A stretch of DNA of 64,000 nt from Bryobacter sp. (GCA_022843625.1 JALHNH010000024.1:35419-99418), one strand, 5' to 3'. Counted from the stretch's first letter, positions 28,510 to 37,335 are shown. The notes: a model not told the origin generated them from the letters alone. Program-made: numbers and translations.

Positions 28510-30279
28510 TTAGTCATTGCCAACAATTCCAAACTCGCGCAGCAGAAGGCCGATCTGGGTTTTGTCGAGTTTCTTCATGAGCAGGTTGCGCAAGAAGGCG
28601 GGGCCGGGGATGTCGATCTCCTTGCCGTCGCGCAGGCGGCCGGTGGCAGCGAGAATCGTGCGGATGTCGTAGGTGGAGTTGAACACCTCGGGCACACCGC
28701 GCTCCACTTTGAGCAGAGTGTAGACGGCTTCCATTGGTGTGCGTACGGAGTACTCGGTGGTAAAGATACAGTCGCGTTCTTTCGATTCTGCAAACTGACC
28801 GATAAAGGCGAAGTTCACCGAGCCTTCTGGAACGACGTCAGGCCGGTCTCCAGACTGGCGAGGCATGAAGAATGCCGTTATGTAGGGCATCATCACAGGC
28901 ACGGTTTTGGCACCGTTTGCGGCCAATTCCGGGATGTCTGCCTCTGGTACACCCATGTGATAGAGCCACTCCTGGGTGATCTCCTCGCCGGTGCAATCCT
29001 GCATGTTTTTCTTCACGTAGTCGCCCGGCTTCTCGGCGAATAGTCCGTAGACCCAGACCACGATCTGGTTCTTAGGCTGTAGTTTGAAATGCGGCTGGCG
29101 GTTTACTGTCCAACTGAGGAGCCAGGAGGAGTCCTTAGCTGTTACGATGCCGCCTGTAACCACTTTGCCGCTGAAGGGATCTCGTTTTGCTATTTTCTGG
29201 ATGTATTCCGGGATGCGTTGATCGAGTGTTGTTACGGTGGCTGACTCCCATTTGGTTTCTGGAATGTGTGATCCGAAAACATCGGGGTGGCCAAAGGATG
29301 GATCTTTTGCGGCGATGCGACGCCATAGATCCCATGCCGGTGCTGGCCCCTCGTTGAGCGGGGCCGGTGTGGTGTGGTTTCCGTTGCCGGAGTTCTCGGT
29401 GAGCGAGCCGATGGTCATAAAGACCAGATCATCGGGGCTGAGATCGACTCCGCCATCGATACCGTTTTTGAGCCAGTGGATAGCGGTGGCCTGCTTGCGC
29501 CCGGATGTGATGTTGAAATCGACATCAGTGACTTCGGTGCCGTATTGAAATTCCACGCCATGCTCCAAGAGCCACTTGACCAGCGGTTGCACGAGTGACT
29601 CGTATTGGTTGTACCTGGTGAACTTGAGTGTGGAGAAGTCTGGCATGCCGTGGATTTGATGGATGAATTGATGCAGGTAGAGTTTCATTTCCAGAGCCGA
29701 ATGCCACTCCTCGAAGGCGAACATGGTGCGCCAGTAGAGCCAGAAATTGCTACCCAGGAATTCCTCGCCGAATACCTCGTTGATCCGCTGGTTCTCCATC
29801 TCTTCTCGGGTGGCAAGGAAAAGCTTGACGATTTCTTTTTGCGCCTGCTCGGTGAGTGTGAAGAGGCCGTCGGTATGTGCGTCTTCGCCACGATTGACAG
29901 TGGCACGTTGGAGGGAGGAATTCGGATCGTCTTTGTCGAGCCAATAGAACTCGTCGAGGACGCTGGCACCTTCAATTTCCAGTGAAGGGATCGAACGGTA
30001 AAGGTCCCACAGGCACTCGAAGTTGCTTTCCATCTCGCGCCCGCCACGGATTACGAAGCTCTTGTCGGGCTCTTTGATTCCGTCGAGAGCACCACCGGGC
30101 AAGAGTTGCTGTTCGAGGATTGTGATCCGATTCCCGGGCATCTGCGCGTCGCGGATGAGGAATGCTGCGCCCGCAAGCGAGGCGAGACCTGAGCCGACAA
30201 ACCAGGCCGTCTTATTCTCTACGTCTTTGGGTTTGCGCGGCCGGGCGAAGGCTTCGTAGTTGCCGCTGCTGTAGTACAT
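28510..30279 (-). CDS. ohyA: Oleate hydratase
   Basis: FAD-dependent hydratase that adds water to cis double bonds of unsaturated fatty acids such as oleate, giving 10-hydroxystearate. The 589 residues contain GSGLASLAGAAFLI, GGALDG and RGGREMES, with Glu82 and Tyr201 (HSALEMKLYLHQ) falling at the same residue numbers as the catalytic pair I recall for Staphylococcus aureus OhyA. No signal peptide. Hydration may serve membrane or fatty-acid detoxification. A divergent paralogue follows 57 bp downstream, so the pair are probably co-transcribed. Confidence 0.94.
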   Translation of the reverse strand: MYYSSGNYEAFARPRKPKDVENKTAWFVGSGLASLAGAAFLIRDAQMPGNRITILEQQLLPGGALDGIKEPDKSFVIRGGREMESNFECLWDLYRSIPSLEIEGASVLDEFYWLDKDDPNSSLQRATVNRGEDAHTDGLFTLTEQAQKEIVKLFLATREEMENQRINEVFGEEFLGSNFWLYWRTMFAFEEWHSALEMKLYLHQFIHQIHGMPDFSTLKFTRYNQYESLVQPLVKWLLEHGVEFQYGTEVTDVDFNITSGRKQATAIHWLKNGIDGGVDLSPDDLVFMTIGSLTENSGNGNHTTPAPLNEGPAPAWDLWRRIAAKDPSFGHPDVFGSHIPETKWESATVTTLDQRIPEYIQKIAKRDPFSGKVVTGGIVTAKDSSWLLSWTVNRQPHFKLQPKNQIVVWVYGLFAEKPGDYVKKNMQDCTGEEITQEWLYHMGVPEADIPELAANGAKTVPVMMPYITAFFMPRQSGDRPDVVPEGSVNFAFIGQFAESKERDCIFTTEYSVRTPMEAVYTLLKVERGVPEVFNSTYDIRTILAATGRLRDGKEIDIPGPAFLRNLLMKKLDKTQIGLLLREFGIVGND

Positions 30280-30525
30280 GAAATTTCCTCGTTGGTTGCC
30301 TGGAACATTAAGTTCACGTGCTTATGTCAAGATCTGGCAAGTGTCTTGAAGACACAGTGCTCAGTCAACGAGGTAGGGTGCAATCGAGGAACCGAAGTGG
30401 AAACGAGCGGATTCGTCATTGAATCGCAGAGGCGGAGGGGCGAAAGGTGTACGTAGCTGGCGTTGACCGACGGTCAGTCGACCAAATACGGTTATACGGC
30501 GGGAAGATTGGTGGGCTAAAGCTGA
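30280..30525. other. Intergenic upstream of ohyA
   Basis: Presumably holds the ohyA promoter on the minus strand. No gene or clear regulatory motif was recognised in it. Confidence 0.4.
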
Positions 30526-30559
30526 GGGCGGTGCCGTTTCAAATAGAACGGCACCGCCC
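30526..30559 (-). terminator. Hairpin downstream of ahpCD
   Basis: A 13-bp perfect stem (GGGCGGTGCCGTT paired with AACGGCACCGCCC) with an 8-base loop lies 15 bp past the ahpD stop. There is no strong T run after it on the minus strand, so it may be a weak or factor-assisted terminator. Confidence 0.6.
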
Positions 30560-30574
30560 GAGGGATAGTTGGAG

Positions 30575-31111
30575 TTAGTAGACGGGCTCGATGCTTTCGG
30601 CTTCGAGGATCGTCGCGATGGAGTGAAGGACTGCGGCGAGGCGGACGCTGGCGAGGATGGTTTCCTCTGGGACGCCTTTATCGCGAAGTACCTTTTCGTG
30701 CGAGGCAACACAAGTTCCACAGTTGTTGATGGCACTTACGGCGGTGCACCAAAGTTCAAAGTCGAGGTGATCGGCACCGTGTGAGCGCATGATATTCATG
30801 CGCAGTTTGGCTGGGATCGTCGCGTACTTTTCGTTGGGCGTAAGATGCAAAAAACGATAGTAGACATTGTTCATGGCCATGATGGTGGCGGCGGCTTTGG
30901 CGCCAGTCATCTGCTCGGGAGTGAGGTGTTTTTCTGCCTCGGTGAAAATCGTTTCGGTGACTTCCATGTTGCGGCAGGCAATGGCTGAGGCGACTAGCGT
31001 GCCCCAGGTTTGAACGGGGGTCAATTCCGGCTGATTCACCAAGGAACTGAGGTTCAGCTTCATGTCCTTGGCGTAGGACGGAAGTGAATCCAGTAGCTTT
31101 TGAAAGCTCAT
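30575..31111 (-). CDS. ahpD: Alkylhydroperoxidase AhpD-type (carboxymuconolactone decarboxylase family)
   Basis: A 178-residue thiol peroxidase/disulfide reductase. The E-x11-C-x2-C-x3-H motif is complete: Glu119, Cys131, Cys134 and His138 (NNCGTCVASHEK), offset by one from the catalytic residues I recall for Mycobacterium tuberculosis AhpD. Members regenerate AhpC using lipoylated partners. Its ATG overlaps the ahpC stop by one base (TAATG). A hairpin follows. Confidence 0.93.
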   Translation of the reverse strand: MSFQKLLDSLPSYAKDMKLNLSSLVNQPELTPVQTWGTLVASAIACRNMEVTETIFTEAEKHLTPEQMTGAKAAATIMAMNNVYYRFLHLTPNEKYATIPAKLRMNIMRSHGADHLDFELWCTAVSAINNCGTCVASHEKVLRDKGVPEETILASVRLAAVLHSIATILEAESIEPVY

Positions 31112-31647
31112 TAGAGCTTGATTACCTCTTCGCCGGGCTTCCAGTTGCAGGGGCAGAGTTCGTCGGTCTGGAGAGCGTCTAGGACGCGGATGACTTCCTG
31201 CGGGTTGCGGCCGACGCTCAAGTCAGTGACCATCACGAAGCGGATGATGTTCTGGGGGTCAACGATGAAGGTGGCGCGCTGGCAGACGCCGGCGTTGGGG
31301 TCGAGGATGCCGAGGGCGGTGCTGAGTTCACGCTTGACGTCGGCGAGCATCGGGAAGGGGAGATCCTTCAAGTCTTCATGATGGGTGCGCCATGCGAGGT
31401 GTACAAATTCGCTGTCGGTAGAGCCACCGAGAACCTGGGCATCGCGATCGGCGAATTCGCTGTTGGCGCGGCCGAAGGCGGCGATTTCAGTGGGGCAGAC
31501 GAAGGTGAAATCCTTCGGCCAGAAGAAATATACCTTCCATTTGCCACCGTAGGACGATTCGGTGATCGTCTCAAAAGTCTTATTCTTTTCGGTGCTGACT
31601 GTTGCAGCTACCGAGAAACTGGGGAAAGTTTGTCCTACACCAAGCAT
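31111..31647 (-). CDS. ahpC: Peroxiredoxin AhpC
   Basis: A 2-Cys peroxiredoxin of 178 residues reducing hydrogen and organic peroxides. Peroxidatic Cys51 is in FTFVCPTEIAAFG; C-terminal Cys165 and Cys167 (ELCPCNW) supply the resolving thiol. TGAGGT lies about 8 bases before the ATG. The gene is 27 bp downstream of the perR-like regulator and upstream of ahpD, so the three form a peroxide-response operon. AhpD probably regenerates it, since no AhpF lies nearby. Confidence 0.95.
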   Translation of the reverse strand: MLGVGQTFPSFSVAATVSTEKNKTFETITESSYGGKWKVYFFWPKDFTFVCPTEIAAFGRANSEFADRDAQVLGGSTDSEFVHLAWRTHHEDLKDLPFPMLADVKRELSTALGILDPNAGVCQRATFIVDPQNIIRFVMVTDLSVGRNPQEVIRVLDALQTDELCPCNWKPGEEVIKL

Positions 31648-31674
31648 GTTAAAAACCTCACTGTGAATTAGAAA

Positions 31675-32124
31675 TTATTGCCGGATCTTGCCGGCGCAGT
31701 TACTGCAGAGCCCGAGCACTTCCACACTAAAACGATGCACCGTAAAGCCCTTTGGAAGCGCTTTTTTGAGGCGAATCGGTTGAAAATCGGATTCATCGAT
31801 ATCTTCAATCGCCTTGCAGTTGGTGCAGACCAAATGGTGGTGTGGATCGAGATTGCTTTCGAGACGCAAGGAGCCGCGATGAACACTTAGCTCTCGCAGC
31901 AAGCCGTGCTCGACAAAGATCTTAATGTTGTTGTACACCGTGGCCAGAGAGAGCGAAGGAATCTTCTTCCGCACCCGCTCAAAGACTGCTTCGGGGGCCG
32001 GGTGATCGCCCATCTTCATCAGTTGCTCATAAATAACCAGCCGCTGGTGAGTGAGGGAAAGACCCGCCTGATGGCAGCGCTCCCGGAGATCCGCCACGGA
32101 GAGTTCCGGTGAGACTGCTTTCAT
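31675..32124 (-). CDS. perR: Fur-family transcriptional regulator, PerR-like
   Basis: A 149-residue Fur-superfamily repressor. The N-terminal winged helix includes LTHQRLVIYEQL and SLATVYNNIKIF. The metal-binding half has HHHLVCTNC and LCSNCAGK, the two CxxC zinc pairs usual in PerR/Fur. Context (ahpC-ahpD directly downstream) favours a peroxide sensor over iron or zinc regulation. A perfect 7-1-7 inverted repeat sits in its own promoter, so autoregulation of the whole operon is likely. Confidence 0.9.
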   Translation of the reverse strand: MKAVSPELSVADLRERCHQAGLSLTHQRLVIYEQLMKMGDHPAPEAVFERVRKKIPSLSLATVYNNIKIFVEHGLLRELSVHRGSLRLESNLDPHHHLVCTNCKAIEDIDESDFQPIRLKKALPKGFTVHRFSVEVLGLCSNCAGKIRQ

Positions 32125-32160
32125 AACCCTTATTATTTTAGAATTATTCTAATTTGTCAA
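32125..32160 (-). promoter_or_regulatory. perR-ahpCD promoter with PerR/Fur operator in the spacer
   Basis: On the minus strand, TTGACA (32155-32160) and AATAAT (32132-32137) are 17 bp apart. The spacer holds the perfect 7-1-7 palindrome TTAGAATAATTCTAA (32138-32152), the geometry of PerR boxes. The -10 ends 7 bases before the ATG at 32124. The -35 lies inside the last codons of the upstream CocE-type gene. A bound repressor would block polymerase directly. Confidence 0.75.
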
Positions 32161-34011
32161 GCCGGGCAAGACAATGACACCGATGCTGCTGGGGGTGTCC
32201 TTGGCGCGCCAGAGGCGGTGGGTGGCTTTTTGGAAATCTGCTTCACGCGCTTCGTTGATGTTGGGGACGAACTTTTGAGGATTGCGGTCGACCAGTGGGA
32301 ACCAGGTGCTTTGGACCTGGATCATCAGGCGGTGGCCTTTGCGGAAGCTGTGGTTGACGTCGGGGAGTTTCCATTCGATCTTTTCGGCCTTGCCGGGAAC
32401 GAAGGGCTTGGGCGTGGAATAGTTTTCGCGGAAGCGGGCCCGGAAGACGTCGCCTCGCACCAACATCTGGTAGCCGCCCATGGTGACTCCTGCAGGATTG
32501 GGTGTGGGGTCTGGGAAATCGTTGGGGAAGACGTCGATCAGCTTGACGATGACGTCGGCGTCGGTTCCGGTGGTGGAGAGGAAGACGCTGGGGGAGACGG
32601 GGCCGGCGAGGACGAGGTCCTCTTCGAGCTCGTCGGTGACGTAGGTGAGGACGTCGGGGCGGGTGGAGGCGTGGCGTTGATCCATCACCATGTACTCACG
32701 GGTCATGCGGTTGGCAACCTGGGGGATGTAGGGAACGGGCTTGGCTGGGTCGCTGGGGTATTCATCGAAGGCTTGCGAAGCTTCAGATTGGGGAGAGAAG
32801 CTGAGCTTGCCGTTTGAGTGGAAGTAGAGAGTTTTGGCCTTGGCTTCTTTGGGGGGCCAAGCGTCGTAGCGGCGCCATACGTTGGAACCAGATTCGAACA
32901 TGAGGGCCTTGGGGAGATTCGGGTCTGGGCCGTCTTTCAATACGAACTTGAAGTAGGGGAGCTCTACGTTTTCGCGATACCACTCGCTGGTTTTGGAGTT
33001 GAAGCTAATGTCGCCGAGGCTTGAGCCGGCGTCGCGGGCCCAGCCGCCGTGGAACCAGGGGCCCATGACGATGCGATTGGATTTGGCGAAGCCTTGTTGC
33101 TCGACGTTCTTAAAAACTTGCTGAGCGCCGTAGAGATTCTCAGCATCGAAGAAGCCACCGATGGTGAGGATCTCGGGCTGGATGTTTTTGAGGTGTGGAC
33201 GCAGGTTGCGGCTTTGCCAGAATTCGTCGTAGTTGGGGTGCTTCATCATGTCGGTCCAGAACTGGACGTTGTTCTTCATGTGACGCTCGTTGGCGTTGTA
33301 GAGGGGGCCGAGATCGAGGAAGAATTTGTAGCCGTCGGGGGTTTTGTGATCGAAGGCCTGGCGATTGGGGAGGCTGGGCTCGGGACGGGGCTGGCCGAAG
33401 GAATAGAGGAAGTTGAAGGCGTGTGGGAGGAAGAGTGCTCCGTTGTGGTGGAAGTCGTCACCGGTGAACCAGTCGGTGATGGGAGCCTGGGGGCTGGCTA
33501 GCTTGAGCGCGGGGTGAGCGTCGATCATGCCGGCTGCTGTGTAGAAGCCGGGGTAGGAGATGCCCCAGGTGGCGACGCGGCCGTTGTTGTTGGGAAGATT
33601 CTTGATGAGCCACTCGATGGTGTCGTAGGTGTCGCTGGATTCGTCGACGTCGGTGGTGCCCTTCTTTACTGGCTTGTGGGGCGTCATGTTGATGAATTCG
33701 CCTTCGCTCATGACTTTGCCGCGGACGTCCTGATAGACGACGATGAAGCCGTCTTTGCCAAAGAGGGGACTGGGGCCGATGTCGGCTTTGTATTGATCGA
33801 CGCCGTAAGGTGCCACGCTGTAGGGGGTGCGATTGAGGAGGATCGGGTATTGTTTGGAGGCGTCTTTGGGCATGTAGACGCTGGTGAAGAGGCGCTTGCC
33901 GTCGCGCATGGGGATGCGGTGCTCGTACTTGGTGTAGTTGGCTTTGATGTACTCGAGGCCCTGAGCGGCCAGTAGGGATGTGAAGGCAAAGACGAGGAAA
34001 AGCAAGCGCAT
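32149..34011 (-). CDS. Secreted CocE/NonD-type X-Pro dipeptidyl-peptidase-like hydrolase
   Basis: A 620-residue alpha/beta hydrolase of the CocE/X-Pro-peptidase family. A signal peptide (MRLLFLVFAFTSLLAAQG) precedes the catalytic domain, with nucleophile Ser152 in ATWGISYPGFYTA. The C-terminal jelly-roll domain carries the usual DVFVKLIDV-like strand (DADVIVKLIDVFPND) and GHRLMIQVQST. I chose ATG at 34011 because it begins the signal peptide. Its last codons contain the -35 of the perR promoter. The substrate could be esters, acylated compounds or peptides. Confidence 0.88.
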   Translation of the reverse strand: MRLLFLVFAFTSLLAAQGLEYIKANYTKYEHRIPMRDGKRLFTSVYMPKDASKQYPILLNRTPYSVAPYGVDQYKADIGPSPLFGKDGFIVVYQDVRGKVMSEGEFINMTPHKPVKKGTTDVDESSDTYDTIEWLIKNLPNNNGRVATWGISYPGFYTAAGMIDAHPALKLASPQAPITDWFTGDDFHHNGALFLPHAFNFLYSFGQPRPEPSLPNRQAFDHKTPDGYKFFLDLGPLYNANERHMKNNVQFWTDMMKHPNYDEFWQSRNLRPHLKNIQPEILTIGGFFDAENLYGAQQVFKNVEQQGFAKSNRIVMGPWFHGGWARDAGSSLGDISFNSKTSEWYRENVELPYFKFVLKDGPDPNLPKALMFESGSNVWRRYDAWPPKEAKAKTLYFHSNGKLSFSPQSEASQAFDEYPSDPAKPVPYIPQVANRMTREYMVMDQRHASTRPDVLTYVTDELEEDLVLAGPVSPSVFLSTTGTDADVIVKLIDVFPNDFPDPTPNPAGVTMGGYQMLVRGDVFRARFRENYSTPKPFVPGKAEKIEWKLPDVNHSFRKGHRLMIQVQSTWFPLVDRNPQKFVPNINEAREADFQKATHRLWRAKDTPSSIGVIVLPGLTN

Positions 34012-34048
34012 ACGTCTGATTGTACTTGGTCGTGCGAAGATTCCATTG

Positions 34049-34912
34049 ATGGGACTGATTTGGCTTTTATCGGTGAGTCTGCTGGCGCAGCAGGTGCCTT
34101 TGGACAAGGCAAGGCTGGCTAGCCAGGCGCAATCGTTTGCCGAGCAGTTGCCGAATCTGATTGGCACAGAGGTACTGCAGCAGAAGTCGATTAGCTATTC
34201 CACGCGGATGCGGATCCGGGTGGGGGAATCGGCGCTGAAGCCGATTGAACCAAAGATTCGCGAGCGCAAGATAAGGTCTGAGCTTGGCTATGCGTTGCGG
34301 GGCAAAGAGAATCCTGTCTGGTATGAGCTTCGTAAAGTGATCGATGTGGATGGGCGTTCGGTGATGGCACCGAAAAAGGCGCGGGAGCGGCTGGCATTTG
34401 GGCTGAAGAGCGATGATGAACGGGCCAGACTGAAGATGATGGAGGAGTTCACCAAGTATGGACTGGACGGCCTGGCGACGGATTACAGCCTATCGCTGTT
34501 GCTCTTCCGGTTTGGTGAGATCGACAAGATTCGCTTTGAGTGGAAGGCGCAGGAGTTTTTAGGGGCGGACCGGGTGAGTGTTTATGCGTTCTTGCGGACG
34601 GATGGCGGGGCTTCGGTGACGGTGTTTGATGGCAAGCAGGCGATGCAGCAGCCATTGAGCGGCGTGATCTGGTTGCGAGCTTCTGATTTGCGCCCGCTCA
34701 AGATTCAGCTTTCTTCGTTGATCACCCAGAACAACGTTCAGATTTCTGATGAGGGGATTATTGAGTATACGGAATCCAAGTTTGGAGCGGTGCTGCCGCA
34801 GAGTGTGAATTACAAGCGGCAGGTGAATGGGGTTTTGATGATTGAGACGAAATACGAATATAAGGATTTTCAGAAGTTTGGTGCCGATGCCGAACTCAAG
34901 TTCACACCATGA
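34049..34912 (+). CDS. Secreted protein of unknown function
   Basis: Not recognised. It has 287 residues, with a signal peptide (MGLIWLLSVSLLAQQ) then an alternating strand/helix pattern, including LRPLKIQLSSLITQNN and FGAVLPQSVNYKRQVNG. These late strands resemble outer-membrane lipoprotein-carrier-type folds, but I would not assign a function. I chose ATG at 34049 because it begins the signal sequence. It is 37 bp from the divergent hydrolase start. Its stop overlaps the next gene start by 4 bp (ATGA). Confidence 0.65.
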   Translation: MGLIWLLSVSLLAQQVPLDKARLASQAQSFAEQLPNLIGTEVLQQKSISYSTRMRIRVGESALKPIEPKIRERKIRSELGYALRGKENPVWYELRKVIDVDGRSVMAPKKARERLAFGLKSDDERARLKMMEEFTKYGLDGLATDYSLSLLLFRFGEIDKIRFEWKAQEFLGADRVSVYAFLRTDGGASVTVFDGKQAMQQPLSGVIWLRASDLRPLKIQLSSLITQNNVQISDEGIIEYTESKFGAVLPQSVNYKRQVNGVLMIETKYEYKDFQKFGADAELKFTP

Positions 34913-35532
34913 AATTTGTATATCTACATGGATTTGCTTCTTCGCCACTTTCGCGGAAGGCGCAGTTTTTTGCGGGCAAGCTTCGAGAGCTGGGCCACGA
35001 GGTAGAGGTACCTCATCTGGAGAGAGAGGGCTTTCGCAACTTGACCGTGAGCGGGCAACTGAGAGTGATTGAATCTGTCGCTCCGGGGCAGGCGATTCGC
35101 CTGATTGGATCAAGCATGGGAGGGTATCTGTCGGCCCTGTATGCGAGCCAGCATGTGGAAGTGGAGAAGTTGCTGTTGCTCGCGCCGGCGTTTGGCTTTG
35201 CCGAGAGGTGGAAGCTTCGGCTGGGCGAGGCCAGGATGGCGGAATGGAAGCAGCAGGGCTTTCTCGAGATGATGCACTACGCGACGGGGAAACCGGAGCC
35301 GGTGGGATATGGGTTGATCGAAGACGGACTGGGTTATGCCGCGGAGCCCGCGTTTACGCAAGATGCGATGATCTTTCACGGAACCGAAGATGATGTAGTT
35401 CCGGTGGAGTTTAGCCGCGACTTTGTTGCGAAGCGGCCAAATGCCAAGCTGCGCGAGATGAAGTCAGGACATGAACTGACGGATGTGATGGACGAGATTT
35501 GGGAAGCGTCGAAGACTTTTCTAACGACTTAG
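34909..35532 (+). CDS. YqiA/YcfP-family esterase
   Basis: A 207-residue alpha/beta hydrolase beginning MKFVYLHGFASSP, the YqiA/YcfP-family opening. The nucleophile is Ser69 in LIGSSMGGYLS, with a probable acid in FHGTEDDVVP and His in KSGHELTD. Members are small cytoplasmic esterases. It overlaps the upstream secreted-protein gene by 4 bp. Its TAG stop shares TTAG (35529-35532) with the stop of the convergent membrane-protein gene. Confidence 0.85.
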   Translation: MKFVYLHGFASSPLSRKAQFFAGKLRELGHEVEVPHLEREGFRNLTVSGQLRVIESVAPGQAIRLIGSSMGGYLSALYASQHVEVEKLLLLAPAFGFAERWKLRLGEARMAEWKQQGFLEMMHYATGKPEPVGYGLIEDGLGYAAEPAFTQDAMIFHGTEDDVVPVEFSRDFVAKRPNAKLREMKSGHELTDVMDEIWEASKTFLTT

Positions 35533-36644
35533 TCGACCGGGAGCATGACCCAGAGTTCGGGACGGCCGGAGTTGCAGTGGACGGCTCTGTTGAGGAAGCC
35601 GAGGCAGGGCCAGGAGAGGTAGAGCGCGTATCGGGCTGCATTCCAGGCACCGGTTGTGTGGAGGCCGCTGCGGAAGCGGGCGATGCGGGATTCGACGTTT
35701 GGCACTGGGTGAAAGACAGTTTCTACGCCCAGGGTGCGGGAGGGTTCGTCGTCCTGCAATTGATCGAGCTCTCTGACGGTGAGAGCGAAGTTGGTGTCTG
35801 ACATGCCGTTTGCGCGGGCGAACTGATCGAGCTCGAATACTCCGCGACGACTCAGGGTGGGAAGGATGAGCAGGCCGAGGAAGCTCCAGAGGGTAAAGCC
35901 GAGGGCGGTGGTGAAGAGTTCTGGGAGTGTGGTTACCCCAGCCGAGGGAAGCAGAGAAGAGAGATAAAAGCCAGAGAGGTTGAAGAGGATGGCAAGGGCC
36001 AGACCTCGCAGGCGGCTGCCGGTTTTGAGAGCGGCAGAGCGGCGCTGCACTTCAAGATCGAGGACTCCTTTGGGGAGGACGCGCTGCCAGAGGGAAGGAA
36101 CGATGTGGCGTTCGCGGCCAGGAAGGCCAGCGAGGCCACCAGCGAAGCCCGCGTCCATACCCGAGACCAGTACTACTTGCTGACCGTTAACCGATTCGGA
36201 GCCACTGACACGAAGACCGGCTACAACGCGGGCGAGCCAATCCTGGCCTTCGATCATGACCAGCATCACCAATAGAAGAAGCCCGAGGACGGCAGGCCGA
36301 CCGCCGAGACGACCAACCTGAAGGAGGACCAAGCCGGAGAGCATCAGGAATAGAGCCTGAACGAGAAGGCCTCTAATGTATTGCGAGGCGAAGAAGGAAA
36401 ACATCAGACACTGGCGGGAGTAGTGGCAGGGAAGCCAGTAGCCGCCAATGTAGTCTAGTGGGATATGAATGGCTGCGTAGAGGGCCACGATCCAGAGCAG
36501 GCCCTGAAGGTCTGGGGCGAGGCTTGGGGTAAAGGAACCGAAGACCTGGGTGGGCCAGTTCAGAAAAAGAGCAACCGTTGAAAGAATGACCATCAGCCCA
36601 ACACCGCCGATGCCCAGCCATAATCTTGCTCTTGCGTACGTCAT
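35529..36644 (-). CDS. Polytopic membrane protein, possible M48-like relative without HEXXH
   Basis: A 371-residue protein with about six transmembrane segments: four within residues 8-130, then two around residues 235-290. A conserved-looking block (DAGFAGGLAGLPGRERHIVP) followed by a helix (LDLEVQRRSAAL) resembles the region before the M48 peptidase active site, but no HEXXH is present. The tail contains LDQLQDDEPS and ETVFHPVPNVESR, typical of a conserved acidobacterial family. The start ATG at 36644 begins the first membrane segment. It lies 28 bp from the divergent gene. Function unknown. Confidence 0.6.
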   Translation of the reverse strand: MTYARARLWLGIGGVGLMVILSTVALFLNWPTQVFGSFTPSLAPDLQGLLWIVALYAAIHIPLDYIGGYWLPCHYSRQCLMFSFFASQYIRGLLVQALFLMLSGLVLLQVGRLGGRPAVLGLLLLVMLVMIEGQDWLARVVAGLRVSGSESVNGQQVVLVSGMDAGFAGGLAGLPGRERHIVPSLWQRVLPKGVLDLEVQRRSAALKTGSRLRGLALAILFNLSGFYLSSLLPSAGVTTLPELFTTALGFTLWSFLGLLILPTLSRRGVFELDQFARANGMSDTNFALTVRELDQLQDDEPSRTLGVETVFHPVPNVESRIARFRSGLHTTGAWNAARYALYLSWPCLGFLNRAVHCNSGRPELWVMLPVD

Positions 36645-36653
36645 TTCTATAAT
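36626..36653 (+). promoter_or_regulatory. Promoter of the 36673 gene, overlapping the divergent gene's start
   Basis: A consensus -10 TATAAT (36648-36653) is 16 bp from a weak -35 TTGCTC (36626-36631). The -35 lies within the first codons of the gene starting at 36644 on the other strand. The start codon at 36673 is about 19 bp beyond the -10, so the leader is short. Confidence 0.45.
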
Positions 36654-36672
36654 TCCCCTGACGTTTTGCTTG

Positions 36673-37335
36673 ATGTCGAAAATGCGTAAAGGGTTGATTT
36701 TATTGCAATTCAGTTTGTGCGTTGGATTCTGCCAGCAGGACTTAAGTGTTGCAGCCCCGATTGTGCCGCTACTGAAAATTGAGGAGATCAAGGTGCATGA
36801 AACGGCTGGAGCGGGTGAAGGTGAAGCCCATTTTCTGGTGACTCTGCCAGAACAATTGCGGGGCCGGCACATTCGAATACAGGTGGATCGATCGGTCTGC
36901 AGTGGCAAAGTGAAGATCAATGGCGAGGTTATGGACCAAGAGAATTTGGACGATGTATTTCGATTTGATCGATCTAACAGCCTAATGCTGTCTGGTTGCC
37001 TCGAACGGAAGGCGGAGCTAGTGAAGTTGCTGGCGTACCCCAAGGTTTTTATCTCGGAGGCAAAAGCGAGGCTGGATCTGCGGAAATCTGTATTAGAGGT
37101 TGAGGTGAGAGTTCAGAATACTTTGCTGAATTCGATATCGTGCAGCCTGACGATTTGGGATCACAACGAAGATTTTCTGATTGGGCCTGAAACTTCTCAA
37201 ACTCGAAGCTTTTCTGTGCGTCTAAAGGGTAAGCGAGCAGATGCGCTCACGCTTGAGTTGTACAAATATCCGGAATCGATGGAAGGTGCCTACCGGCAAA
37301 TCCAAAGTCTGATTCCTACTCGTATTCAACCTTAG
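36673..37335 (+). CDS. Secreted protein of unknown function
   Basis: Not recognised. It has 220 residues with a signal peptide (MSKMRKGLILLQFSLCVGFCQQ). Two beta-rich blocks follow (RIQVDRSVCSGKVKINGEV and LEVEVRVQNTLLNSISCSL), suggesting jelly-roll-type domains. ATG at 36673 and 36682 are both possible; I chose the first. Its promoter overlaps the divergent membrane-protein gene's 5' end. Confidence 0.6.
   Translation: MSKMRKGLILLQFSLCVGFCQQDLSVAAPIVPLLKIEEIKVHETAGAGEGEAHFLVTLPEQLRGRHIRIQVDRSVCSGKVKINGEVMDQENLDDVFRFDRSNSLMLSGCLERKAELVKLLAYPKVFISEAKARLDLRKSVLEVEVRVQNTLLNSISCSLTIWDHNEDFLIGPETSQTRSFSVRLKGKRADALTLELYKYPESMEGAYRQIQSLIPTRIQP

Noticed and set aside
27745..29043. 432-codon open frame on the plus strand across the two oleate hydratase genes
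   Set aside because: It is antisense to two well-supported genes and crosses their junction; its composition reads like a shadow frame of GC-rich DNA.
31660..31690. Possible second PerR box upstream of ahpC
   Set aside because: Only one half (TTAGAAA) matches; the other arm matches 3 of 7 bases, so the operon promoter upstream of perR is the only supported operator.
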